In this document: positions 53,696-60,946 of the stretch, one piece after another
Layout: every line of letters starts with the position of its first letter
Numbering within the stretch: position 1 is the first letter of the stretch
NCBI GenBank assembly: GCA_002238645.1
Contig: MPMT01000024.1
Location: 1 to 60,946 of the forward strand
DNA length: 60,946 nt
Direction of reading: 5' to 3'
Source of the DNA: Alphaproteobacteria bacterium bin52
GTDB lineage: Bacteria > Pseudomonadota > Alphaproteobacteria > Thalassobaculales > Thalassobaculaceae
The notes under the pieces: model-generated
What the model was told of the DNA's origin: nothing
The model's input: only the letters and a program-made list of their open reading frames with translations
Database searches by the model: none
Program-made: the position numbers and the translations under genes

Positions 53696-54613
53696 ATGGA
53701 TCACGCAATTCGCTTCCATGCCGTGGAATGGCCGACCCTGGGCCTGGTCGTGGCGGTACACGTCTGCTGGATGCTGGTGACTGCGGGCGCGGACAGCCTT
53801 GGACCGTGGGTGACGGCACCGCTGCTCACGATCGTGCTGGTCCTGCACTCCTCGGTGCAGCACGAGGTTATCCACGGCCATCCGTTTCGCAACCGGGCGC
53901 TCAATGAAGTGCTTGCGATCGTGCCGCTTGGCCTTTTCATCCCCTACAATCGATTTCGGGACACGCACCTCGCCCATCACCGGTCACATACCCTGACCTG
54001 TCCGCGTCGCGACCCGGAATCAGCCTATGTCGATCCGGCGACCTGGAATGCGCTGCCAGGACCGGTGAAGATGCTCCTGCACGCCAACAACACCCTGGCC
54101 GGCCGGATTGTCCTCGGTCCGCTGATCAGCCAGTTCCTGCTGGTCTCGGGCGATCTGCGGCGCGCCTGGTCGGGAGAGGCGGGCCTGGTCCGGGCATGGG
54201 TTCTGCATGCGGCCGGGCTGGTTCCGGTGATCTGGTGGCTGCTCGAGGCAGGGGAGGTGCCGGGGTGGATGGTGCTTGCAACCGCCTACGCGGCGCTCTC
54301 GATCCTGAAGGTCCGCACCTATGCCGAGCACCGCGCCCACCCGGACCCGCACGCACGCTCCTGCGTGGTCGAGAACGGGGGGGTGCTCGGCCTGCTGTTC
54401 CTGAACAACCACCTGCATGCGCTGCACCACGCCGAACCCGAACTTGCGTGGTACCGGCTGCCGGCTCGGTATCGCGCCTGTCGCACGGCAATCCTGCGCG
54501 TCAACGACGGCTACCGGTTTGCAAGTTACGCAGAGTTGTTCCGCCGCCACTTCGCCCGGCCACGGGACCAGGTCCCGCATCCGCTACCCGGCATCTTCAA
54601 CCCGCAACGGTGA
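53696..54613 (+). CDS. Membrane fatty acid desaturase
   Basis: This 305-residue di-iron membrane enzyme has three His boxes: HSSVQHEVIHGH (residues 51-62), HLAHH (91-95) and HLHALHHAEP (near 240). Hydrophobic stretches lie between them. It introduces a double bond or hydroxyl group into a lipid chain, using electrons from an unidentified ferredoxin. The N-terminus is short, as in desaturase/beta-carotene hydroxylase-like proteins. The start at 53696 has GGAGG upstream at rather long spacing (15 bp). Control by the divergent XRE gene is inferred. Confidence 0.9.
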   Translation: MDHAIRFHAVEWPTLGLVVAVHVCWMLVTAGADSLGPWVTAPLLTIVLVLHSSVQHEVIHGHPFRNRALNEVLAIVPLGLFIPYNRFRDTHLAHHRSHTLTCPRRDPESAYVDPATWNALPGPVKMLLHANNTLAGRIVLGPLISQFLLVSGDLRRAWSGEAGLVRAWVLHAAGLVPVIWWLLEAGEVPGWMVLATAYAALSILKVRTYAEHRAHPDPHARSCVVENGGVLGLLFLNNHLHALHHAEPELAWYRLPARYRACRTAILRVNDGYRFASYAELFRRHFARPRDQVPHPLPGIFNPQR

Positions 54614-54646
54614 TCCGTCCCTTGCCTCCCGGTGCACTGCGGCCGG

Positions 54647-55534
54647 TCAATCGAGGGCGTTGATCGGGACCTTGAGCACCGGGTGACCCTCGTCGTCGCG
54701 TGGAACTTCGCCGGCGCGCATGTTGACCTGCAGTGAGGGCAGGATCAGCCGCGGCATGGCGAGTTGCGCGTCACGCGCGGTACGCAGCGCGACGAAATCC
54801 CTCCTGGACGTGCCGCCGCCGACGTGAATGTTCGAGGCCTTCTGTTCGCCCACGGTGGTCTGCCAGGCGATGGCGCGGCCACCGGGGCCGTAGTCGTGGC
54901 AGACGTGCAGGAGCATGTCATCGGGCAGGTCGAGGATCTTCCGGATGCTGTCGTAGAGTCGTGCGGCGTCGCCGCCCGGAAAATCCGCCCGCGCAGAACC
55001 ACCGTCCGGCATGAACAGCGTGTCGCCGATGAAGGCCGCGTTGCCGATCACATGGACCGTGCAGGCCGGTGTGTGCCCGGGCGTTTCCATGACGAACGCC
55101 GGCAGCGTTCCGATCGTGTAGGTGTCGCCGTCCCTGAACAGGGCATCGAACTGGGACCCGTCGCGCGCGAATTCAGTGCCCTCGTTGAAGATCCTGCCGA
55201 ATGACTCCTGCACCTCCACGATCCCGGCGCCGATGCCGAGCCGTCCGCCCAGCTGTTGCTGCAGGTAGGGTGCCGCCGAGAGGTGATCGGCATGCACGTG
55301 GGTCTCGATGATCCACTCGAGCGAGAGCCCCGCGCCCCTGACGGCGGCGACCAGCGCGTCGGCGCTGTTCGTGGAGATGCGGCCTGCGGAATAGTCGAGG
55401 TCAAGCACGCTGTCGATGATGGCGCAGGATCCGCCCGCCGGGTCGGTGACCAGGTAGGAGACGGTGTTGCTTGCCGAGTGGAAGAACCCCTGCACCTCGG
55501 GACGCACATCCATGCGCACGGGATAGTCGTGCAT
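54647..55534 (-). CDS. Persulfide dioxygenase-like MBL-fold protein (Blh/ETHE1 group)
   Basis: This 295-residue metallo-beta-lactamase fold protein has the metal motif THVHADHLSA (His79, His81, Asp83, His84), TPGHTPACTVHVIG, and the Blh-type stretch GDTLFMPDGGSARADFPGGD, then LHVCHDYGPGGRAIAWQTTV. The group uses one Fe(II) to oxidise glutathione persulfide to sulfite in the cytosol. In many proteobacteria blh is controlled by BigR, the same family as the soxR-like gene in this window, so both may serve sulfide detoxification. The ATG at 55534 has GGAGG five bases upstream; a GTG lies six bases earlier. Confidence 0.9.
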   Translation of the reverse strand: MHDYPVRMDVRPEVQGFFHSASNTVSYLVTDPAGGSCAIIDSVLDLDYSAGRISTNSADALVAAVRGAGLSLEWIIETHVHADHLSAAPYLQQQLGGRLGIGAGIVEVQESFGRIFNEGTEFARDGSQFDALFRDGDTYTIGTLPAFVMETPGHTPACTVHVIGNAAFIGDTLFMPDGGSARADFPGGDAARLYDSIRKILDLPDDMLLHVCHDYGPGGRAIAWQTTVGEQKASNIHVGGGTSRRDFVALRTARDAQLAMPRLILPSLQVNMRAGEVPRDDEGHPVLKVPINALD

Positions 55535-55601
55535 GGTCACCTCCGCCGGCCTCTGCCCCGTGCCCGTCTCATCGCGTCACCATGGCGGGATGGCTTCCGC
55601 C

Positions 55602-56459
55602 TCATCCGGCCACACGGTCGGCGATGGCAAGGATGCGGTACATGTCGCGGAGCACCGGTTTCTCGATCAGCTTGCCGTCGATCACGACCAGGCCCGTGTT
55701 CGCCTGTTCGAACTCGTCGATGATGCGCCGCGCACGCCGTACCTCGTCCGGTGACGGCGTGAACACGGTGTTCAGTGCCGCGATCTGCCTGGGATGTATT
55801 GCTCCCTTGCCGGAGAAGCCCAGGTCTCGGGCCTGCTCGGCCGCAACACGCATGCCGTCGGGATCGTCAAGGTCCAGGTAGGGGACATCGATGACGTCAA
55901 GGCCGGCGCCGGCGGCCGCATGCACGACGCGGGAGCGCGCGTACAGCAACGGTTCCCACTCGTTGCGGCACCGCAGTTCCGCGGCCATGTCGACGCCGCC
56001 AAAGAACAGGGCCTCGAGCCGCCTCGAGCAGTGCGCGATGTCATGAGCGGCCTCCAGGCCGGCGTTGGTCTCGATGATCACGTGCAGTCTTGTCGAGTGA
56101 CCGGCCTCCGACAGCAAATCGTCGACAAGCCTGACCTCGTCGGGGTTGCGGACCTTCGGCAGCATCAGTGCCGGGGGCGGCGTCGTACTCGCAAGGACCG
56201 CGCGCATGTCCTCAATGCCCGCGCGTTCGCGAAGCGAGTTGACACGCACCATCCGCTCGACCCCGTCGTCCGCCTGGGGTTCCTCGAACAGCGTCATCGC
56301 TCTCGTGCGTGCCTCGGCCTTGTCCGCGGGCGCAATCCCGTCCTCGAGCTCGACACAGACGATATCGGCTCCGCTCGCCAGCGCCTTCGGATACATGTCG
56401 GGCCGCAGGCCAGGAGTGAAGATGAAACTGCGTCGTGGACGCGGCTGGCGTTCCTGCAT
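55602..56459 (-). CDS. CitE-like HpcH/HpaI-family lyase
   Basis: This 285-residue TIM-barrel CoA-ester lyase homologue has metal and CoA-binding motifs SFIFTPGLRPDMYPKALASG, DIVCVELEDGIAPADKAEAR and HVIIETNAGLEAAHDIAH. Acid residues coordinate Mg2+, and a conserved DVPYLDLDDPDGMRVAAEQA and GFSGKGAIHPRQIAALN complete the fold. Candidate reactions are cleavage of malyl-, citramalyl- or methylmalyl-CoA. Lacking citrate lyase alpha and gamma genes nearby, it is not part of a citrate lyase complex. The ATG at 56459 has GGAGAG upstream. It is divergent from the creatininase-like gene. Confidence 0.9.
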   Translation of the reverse strand: MQERQPRPRRSFIFTPGLRPDMYPKALASGADIVCVELEDGIAPADKAEARTRAMTLFEEPQADDGVERMVRVNSLRERAGIEDMRAVLASTTPPPALMLPKVRNPDEVRLVDDLLSEAGHSTRLHVIIETNAGLEAAHDIAHCSRRLEALFFGGVDMAAELRCRNEWEPLLYARSRVVHAAAGAGLDVIDVPYLDLDDPDGMRVAAEQARDLGFSGKGAIHPRQIAALNTVFTPSPDEVRRARRIIDEFEQANTGLVVIDGKLIEKPVLRDMYRILAIADRVAG

Positions 56460-56644
56460 CGTGCACTCTCCAGGCAATCGGGTCCGGTGACCGTTGTCGC
56501 CGTCAGTACCGGCACGCCGGCCGGAGGGCAACCCCCGGAGAATTCGCATGGGGGGTCGACATTTGCAGCAATCCGCTGTTCAACAAGAGACCGGAACTGC
56601 CGGGAGGACCGACAGTCCGGCACACGAATCCGGAGGATGCGAGC

Positions 56645-57391
56645 ATGCGCCTGCACATGATGACCTGGCTTGAGGTCGAACGGCATCTCGGCCGCGAAAC
56701 CGGCATCATCATCCCGATCGGGTCCACCGAGCAGCATGGACCGATCGGCCTCATCGGGACCGACGCGATCTGCCCGGAGGTGATCGCCGATCTTGCCGCC
56801 GACGAGCGCGGACACCTGGTCGGGCCGACGATCTCCGTGGGTATGGCGCAGCACCACCTCGCCTTTCCCGGTTCGGTGGCGTTGCGCCCGACTACCCTGA
56901 TCGCGGTCATCTGCGACTACGTGAATTCACTGGCACGCAACGGCTTCGACCGGTTCTATTTTCTGAACGGTCACGGCGGCAACATCGCCACCATCGGCGC
57001 GGCGTTCTCCCAGATCCATGCCGAGCGCAGTTTTGCACGCGGCACGAACCAGCCGCCGGTCAGGTGCAAGCTTGCGAACTGGTTCGGCTTCCCCGAGGTG
57101 AGGGAAGTTGCCACGGAACTGTACGCGGACCGGGACGGCCGCCACGCGACGGCATCGGAGGTTGCCGTGACCCAGTACGCCTGCCCGGACTTCATCAAGC
57201 AGGCGCCCATGGATCCGGCACCGCCAGCACCGCGGGCGTTCCAGGATGCCGAGGACTACCGCGCCCTGTTTCCGGACGGGCGGATCGAGGCGGACAGCTT
57301 CCTTGCGAGACCCGAACACGGCGAGCGGCTCGCTCGGGTCAGTGCCGCGTGTGTCGCTGCTGATTTTGCAGCGTTTCTCGACCAGGACTGA
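56645..57391 (+). CDS. Creatininase-family amidohydrolase
   Basis: This 248-residue metal-dependent enzyme follows the creatininase fold: TGIIIPIGSTEQHGPIGLIG (metal-binding Glu and His), TDAICPEVIADLAADE and FYFLNGHGGNIATIG (His/Asn-Gly-His-Gly motif), with later acidic residues. Members hydrolyse cyclic amides such as creatinine or formamidopyrimidines, or are peptide maturases; the substrate here is unknown. GGAGG stands eight bases before the ATG at 56645. The PhnD-like gene follows 57 bp downstream, suggesting an operon opposite the CitE-like gene. Confidence 0.9.
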   Translation: MRLHMMTWLEVERHLGRETGIIIPIGSTEQHGPIGLIGTDAICPEVIADLAADERGHLVGPTISVGMAQHHLAFPGSVALRPTTLIAVICDYVNSLARNGFDRFYFLNGHGGNIATIGAAFSQIHAERSFARGTNQPPVRCKLANWFGFPEVREVATELYADRDGRHATASEVAVTQYACPDFIKQAPMDPAPPAPRAFQDAEDYRALFPDGRIEADSFLARPEHGERLARVSAACVAADFAAFLDQD

Positions 57392-57448
57392 CCGCGGCAC
57401 CGCGTTCGTCCAGGGGCGTAGCGCACCGTGCCGCCGAGAGGAGGAACA

Positions 57449-58183
57449 ATGAGCGTCGCCTGGCTCGGGATGTACGACTGGCCGGAGGAGCGCGATGCTA
57501 CCGACGCCCTGTGGGCCCGCATTCGGGATGCGTTGAGGGCCGACGGCATCACAGCACCCGAGACGCTTGACCGTGACCTTGACGGTGATGCGGCATGGAC
57601 CGCGCCGGCACTGGTGCTGGCGCAGACCTGCGGCCTGCCCTGGGCGCTCGGTCGGTGCGGCGGCGCCCGGATCATCGCCGCCGGCGACTACGGTCCCGAA
57701 ACCGGTCCGCCCGGCAGGTATCACAGCGTGATCATCGCGCGCCGCGGTGAACCGGTTCCGGAACGGGTCGCAGTGGCGGCTGTCAACGGGCTTGATTCGC
57801 AGTCAGGTCACGTGGCGTTGCTCGGTTTCCTCGCCACCCGGACTCCGGCGGGCCCGCCCCGGCTGGTGACGACAGGCAGTCACCGGGGCTCGATCCGCGC
57901 GATCGCGGCGGGTGACGCGGAGGTTGCCGCCATTGACGCCGTCTCGTGGCGCCTTGCCCGCAGGCACGAGGCTTCCGCTTCCGGGGTCGACGTCATCGCG
58001 CGAAGCCCTGCCGTTCCCGGCCTGCCTTTCATTACCGGACCGGACATGCCGCATGAACGGGTCCTGGCCGCGCTGGTAGCCGGCGTTGGCGCACTCGATC
58101 CCGCAAGCAAGTCGGCACTGGGCCTCAGAGCGGTGGTTCCCGCCGGCAATGCGGACTACGCCGGCTTCGGCCTGCCCGACTGA
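57449..58183 (+). CDS. PhnD-like binding-fold protein without signal peptide
   Basis: This 244-residue protein resembles the phosphonate/phosphite-binding PhnD domain (TDALWARIRDALRADG, LVLAQTCGLPWALGRCGGA, GSIRAIAAGDAEVAAIDAVS). PhnD proteins are normally secreted, but this one starts MSVAWLGMYDWPEERDATDA with no hydrophobic leader, so it is probably cytosolic. Its function is then unclear, perhaps a binding domain reused for sensing or as an enzyme partner. GAGGAGG precedes the ATG. No permease or ATPase gene is adjacent. The C-terminus is convergent with xerC, with no gap. Confidence 0.82.
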   Translation: MSVAWLGMYDWPEERDATDALWARIRDALRADGITAPETLDRDLDGDAAWTAPALVLAQTCGLPWALGRCGGARIIAAGDYGPETGPPGRYHSVIIARRGEPVPERVAVAAVNGLDSQSGHVALLGFLATRTPAGPPRLVTTGSHRGSIRAIAAGDAEVAAIDAVSWRLARRHEASASGVDVIARSPAVPGLPFITGPDMPHERVLAALVAGVGALDPASKSALGLRAVVPAGNADYAGFGLPD

Positions 58184-59137
58184 TCAGCCGGAGGTATCCC
58201 TGGGATGGGCACGGCGGTGCACGGCGATCAGCCGGCGTGCGTCGACGTGGGTGTAGCGCTGCGTCGTCGACAGCGACGCGTGGCCGAGGAGTTCCTGGAT
58301 GGCGCGCAGGTCGCCGCCGCCTTCCAGGATGTGCGTGGCAAAGGCGTGGCGCAGCGCGTGCGGGGTCATGGCCGGCGGCAGGCCGAGTGCCGTGCGTGCC
58401 GCCTTCACGGTCCGTTGGACGACCGCCGGCTGCAGTCTCCTGCCGCGCTGGCCGACAAACAGCGGGTCTGCGGGTCCGGTGTGCCAGGGACACAGTTCCC
58501 GGTAGGTGGCGATCGCGTCCCGGACCACCGGCAGGAGCGGGACCAGTCGCTCCTTCCCGCCCTTGCCGCGGACCATCATGGTGTCACCGTCGGGCACATC
58601 GCCAAGGTTGAGCGCGAGGGCCTCGCCGATCCGCAGGCCGCAGCCGTAGAGCAGGGTGAGCAGCGCCGCGTCGCGAGCTGCGATCCACGGTCCGCGGGCG
58701 CTCCGTGCCGCGTGGTTGATCACGTCGAGCGCCTCGGTCGTTCCCGGTGCCCTTGGCAGGGGTGGCAGGTGCTTCGCGCTTCGCACACTTCGCACGGCGG
58801 GGTTGGTGATGCCGTGACGCAACTCGAGGTAGCGGTAGAAGGTGCGAATGGCGGACAGTTCCCGCGCGGTCGATGCCGGATCCAGTCCCCGGTTGCGCCG
58901 ATGGGCGAGCCAGGCGCGGAAGTCGCGCACCTGAAGGGCTCCCAGTTCGGCACATCCGGGCGCGGTCCCGAGATGGCCGACAAGGAATTCCAGGAACGAG
59001 GCGAGGTCGTGCGAATAGGCGAGGACCGTGTTCCTGGCAACCTGTCGTTCGACCGCGAGCCAGTTCAGCCACTGGCCGGTGATCGGCGCCAGGTCGGCGG
59101 CGACCGTTACCTCGGTCAGGCGGCCCGGTCCAGCCAT
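58184..59137 (-). CDS. xerC: Tyrosine recombinase XerC
   Basis: This 317-residue recombinase resolves chromosome dimers at dif with XerD. The N-terminal SAM-like domain includes NTVLAYSHDLASFLEFLVGH. The catalytic residues are in LLYGCGLRIGEALALNLGDV (Arg), GKGGKERLVPLLP (Lys), TPHALRHAFATHILEGGGDL (HxxR) and LLGHASLSTTQRYTHVDARR (His, Tyr). It is the third gene of an operon with fsa and the DUF484 gene, overlapping the latter by 22 bp. DUF484 next to xerC is a widely conserved pairing. It is unrelated to the transposon-type recombinases at the left end of the window. Confidence 0.96.
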   Translation of the reverse strand: MAGPGRLTEVTVAADLAPITGQWLNWLAVERQVARNTVLAYSHDLASFLEFLVGHLGTAPGCAELGALQVRDFRAWLAHRRNRGLDPASTARELSAIRTFYRYLELRHGITNPAVRSVRSAKHLPPLPRAPGTTEALDVINHAARSARGPWIAARDAALLTLLYGCGLRIGEALALNLGDVPDGDTMMVRGKGGKERLVPLLPVVRDAIATYRELCPWHTGPADPLFVGQRGRRLQPAVVQRTVKAARTALGLPPAMTPHALRHAFATHILEGGGDLRAIQELLGHASLSTTQRYTHVDARRLIAVHRRAHPRDTSG

Positions 59138-59853
59138 TGCCGCATGATGGTCTCGAGTGCATGCGCGAGAAACATGATCAGCTCCGTGCCCTGGGACTGG
59201 CTGAACATCCCGCGTTCACGCGCACCAAGCGCGAGCAGACCGGTCGGGATACCCGGACCGACACAGAGGCGGACCAGTGCCTGGCTTCTGATCACGCCGG
59301 CCACGGCACCATAGATCCGTTCCTCGCCAATGCAGCTCGGAACCAGCACACTGTCCCGGCCGGCGCCTACGTAGTGGTCGACAGCGCCCTCCGGCAGCAG
59401 GCGCACGCCGGCGGCATTCCCGACCGGTAGGCCGGAAACACCCGCCTCGACACAGACGGAAACCGCTTCCACATTCAGCGCGAGCGGAAGGTCCGCGGTC
59501 GCGGCGCTGATCACTGCCTCGAGGTTCTCGGCGGCAAGCAGCTGCAGGACGCTTGCATGAATGCGGCCCTGGGCCGAGCGGTTGTCACGTGCCGCACCGA
59601 TGATGGCGCCCATGGTCTCGCGCAGACGCTCGTTTTCGCCCCGCAACCGCTGCAGGAACACCGACTGGAGGTCGACGACCCGGTCGCCCGGGAACCTCGG
59701 CGCGGGCGCCAGGGCCTCCAGCAGTTCCGGGTGATCGGACAGGAACTCCGGGTTCTGCTTCAGCCAGGCCAGGACCCGGGTCGGCTGGTCGCCGGCTCCG
59801 GGGTCCGACGGTGACCCGGTGCCCGAGGTCGAGGCAGGTCCGTTGTCGCTCAC
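59116..59853 (-). CDS. DUF484 family protein (GAF-like)
   Basis: This 245-residue protein has a short helical N-terminal domain ([20 protein letters not shown]), a coiled-coil stretch ([20 protein letters not shown]) and a GAF-like C-terminal domain ending in [20 protein letters not shown]. The function of DUF484 is unknown, but it is almost always encoded beside xerC. The start is GTG 59853, overlapping the fsa stop as GTGA, and its 3' end overlaps xerC, so all three are translated together. Confidence 0.9.
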   Translation of the reverse strand: MSDNGPASTSGTGSPSDPGAGDQPTRVLAWLKQNPEFLSDHPELLEALAPAPRFPGDRVVDLQSVFLQRLRGENERLRETMGAIIGAARDNRSAQGRIHASVLQLLAAENLEAVISAATADLPLALNVEAVSVCVEAGVSGLPVGNAAGVRLLPEGAVDHYVGAGRDSVLVPSCIGEERIYGAVAGVIRSQALVRLCVGPGIPTGLLALGARERGMFSQSQGTELIMFLAHALETIMRQWLDRAA

Positions 59854-60524
59854 GCGGCTTCACCCTTCGTACGCAGGATGGTCTGGCCGGTGGCGCGCCA
59901 GTCCTCGAGGAACGCCGCGAGTCCCTTGTCGGTCAGCGGGTGGGCGTACATGGCCCTGATGACCGCCGGCGGCACCGTCGCGACGTCGGCGCCGAGCCGT
60001 GCAGCCTCGATCACGTGCGCCGGTCCCCGCACCGATGCGACCAGGACCCGGGTCGGAAAGTCGTAATGGGAATAGACCTGCACGATGTCGTGCACGAGTT
60101 CCATTCCGTCCGACCCGATGTCGTCGAGCCGACCGACGAACGGTGAGATGTAGGCGGCACCGGCCTTGGCGGCAAGCAGCGCCTGTGCGGGCGAAAAGCA
60201 CAGGGTGACGTTCACCCGGGTGCCGCTGTCGGACAGCGCCTTGCACACCTTCAGACCATCGACGGTCAGCGGCACCTTGACCGCGACATTGCGATGCAGC
60301 GCCGCCAGCGTTCGCCCCTCGGCCAGCATGGTTTCGAAATCGGTCGCGGCCACCTCGGCACTGACGGGTCCGTCGACGAGTTCGCAGATCTCGCGAACCA
60401 CTTCGAGAATGTCACGACCCGACTTGGCGATCAGTGACGGATTGGTTGTCACGCCATCCACCAGGCCGGTTGCAGCCAGATCACGGATCTCTGCGACGTC
60501 GGCGGTGTCGATGAAGAACTCCAT
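59850..60524 (-). CDS. fsa: Fructose-6-phosphate aldolase / transaldolase-like enzyme
   Basis: This 224-residue TIM-barrel enzyme matches the small FSA/TalC-type transaldolases: [20 protein letters not shown] at the N-terminus, the Schiff-base Lys83 in [32 protein letters not shown] and a C-terminal helix ([14 protein letters not shown]). It transfers or cleaves dihydroxyacetone units in the pentose phosphate network. Small members of this length are annotated either as fructose-6-phosphate aldolase or transaldolase, and the sequence alone does not settle which. GGGGAGG precedes the ATG. It is the first gene of the fsa-DUF484-xerC operon. Confidence 0.93.
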   Translation of the reverse strand: MEFFIDTADVAEIRDLAATGLVDGVTTNPSLIAKSGRDILEVVREICELVDGPVSAEVAATDFETMLAEGRTLAALHRNVAVKVPLTVDGLKVCKALSDSGTRVNVTLCFSPAQALLAAKAGAAYISPFVGRLDDIGSDGMELVHDIVQVYSHYDFPTRVLVASVRGPAHVIEAARLGADVATVPPAVIRAMYAHPLTDKGLAAFLEDWRATGQTILRTKGEAA

Positions 60525-60600
60525 GCCAGCCTCCCCTTGCTTGCGCCGTCGGATCTCGACCGCGGTTCATCCTACCTGCCGGAATGTCCGTATGTCGACG

Positions 60601-60644
60601 TTGTGGCATGATCGGCGGCCTGTGCGGAAATGCCACAATCATGC
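60601..60644. repeat. Two overlapping inverted repeats between fsa and tnpB
   Basis: TTGTGGCAT (60601-60609) pairs perfectly with ATGCCACAA (60630-60638). GCATGAT (60606-60612) also pairs perfectly with ATCATGC (60638-60644). Only one of the two stems can form at a time. They lie about 40 bp beyond the tnpB stop, where the right end of an IS200/IS605-type element and the 3' part of its guide RNA would be expected. Alternatively they belong to the fsa promoter region. Confidence 0.5.
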
Positions 60645-60684
60645 GGCTTTTTCGTTAGGGACTCCTACCGAATAGTTGACAGCG

Positions 60685-60946
60685 TCATGCCGCCAGCCTT
60701 TCCGGTGTATTCACGGTTCCACGGCCCGGCACCCCGGCAGCCTCCCCGTGCAGCAGCGCCAGTCCCCGACGCCGGATGTTGCGGGCAGCATTCGCGTCCG
60801 CATTGTCGGCATGGCCGCAGGCCACGCAGTGAAACACCGCCTGCGAGCGGCGCGATGCGGCGTCGACATGCCCGCACGCTGCACAGGTCCGGCTGGTGTG
60901 GCGGGGATCGACCGCGATCACGCGCCCCGCCTTGTAGTCCAGCATT
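60685..60946 (-). CDS. tnpB: TnpB (IS200/IS605 OrfB) C-terminus, cut by window edge
   Basis: The last 86 residues are visible. They show the zinc ribbon with Cys21, Cys24, Cys40 and Cys43 (RTCAACG and FHCVACG), followed by NADANAARNI, which supplies the third RuvC aspartate (Asp50 in this numbering). TnpB is an RNA-guided DNA nuclease and the ancestor of Cas12; its guide RNA overlaps the 3' end of the gene and the right end of the element. The frame is open to the window edge, so the rest of the protein should continue. The DNA beyond the stop has inverted repeats. Whether a tnpA transposase accompanies it cannot be seen. Confidence 0.9.
   Translation of the reverse strand, partial: MLDYKAGRVIAVDPRHTSRTCAACGHVDAASRRSQAVFHCVACGHADNADANAARNIRRRGLALLHGEAAGVPGRGTVNTPERLAA

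Overview
The window is a GC-rich chromosomal segment from an alphaproteobacterium, probably a chemotrophic sulfur oxidiser. The evidence is a Paracoccus-type sox cluster, alphaproteobacterial markers (TrcR/DUF1013, DUF1192, DUF484 next to xerC, zapE) and an mdh-sucCDAB-lpd block. I cannot name a genus from sequence alone. No tRNA, rRNA or CRISPR array was seen.

Layout. 1-2.3 kb: two overlapping tyrosine recombinase genes on the minus strand, one cut by the window edge, resemble a recombinase-in-trio (RIT) element. The element appears to have truncated a glutathione S-transferase gene, and a 13-6-13 inverted repeat lies at the boundary. 2.5-16 kb: a D-2-hydroxyacid dehydrogenase, then soxR (persulfide-sensor type), an IS630 wreck, soxS, soxVW, soxXYZABCDEF, a strong hairpin and a broken, inverted soxH-like gene. 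Together these would oxidise thiosulfate in the periplasm: SoxXA conjugates it to SoxYZ, SoxB hydrolyses sulfate, SoxCD oxidises the sulfane sulfur, and SoxV/W/S supply reductant. 16-29.5 kb is an accessory stretch: a flavin monooxygenase, a dead higA antitoxin, an HU protein, an unusual kinase-receiver-DNA-binding fusion, a cupin, a DJ-1/PfpI protein, an XRE-cupin regulator, and IS3, IS4 and DUF4338-transposase relics.

29.7-36.6 kb: a GST and a carboxymuconolactone decarboxylase-like gene, an EmrAB-like efflux pair with DUF1192, TrcR with a duplicated module, a GlxA-type regulator and a small Fe-S protein. 36.7-47.4 kb: an SDR, zapE and a collinear TCA block (malate dehydrogenase, succinyl-CoA synthetase, the three 2-oxoglutarate dehydrogenase components). 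47.6-54.6 kb: a TauD-like dioxygenase, a group II intron reverse transcriptase scrap, a FecBCD-type ABC importer, an XRE regulator and a fatty acid desaturase. 54.6-60.9 kb: a Blh/ETHE1-like persulfide dioxygenase, a CitE-like lyase divergent from creatininase and PhnD-like genes, the fsa-DUF484-xerC operon, and the C-terminus of a TnpB protein running off the window.

The most interesting points are the RIT-like element with its candidate crossover site, the intact sox regulatory circuit (sensor cysteines plus a palindrome over the soxX promoter), the self-contained sensor-to-DNA-binding protein, a DruA-like domain that belongs to a dead transposase rather than to a defence system, the duplicated TrcR module, and the structured sequence beside tnpB. 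Many very long open frames opposite the sox and suc genes are shadows and were left out.
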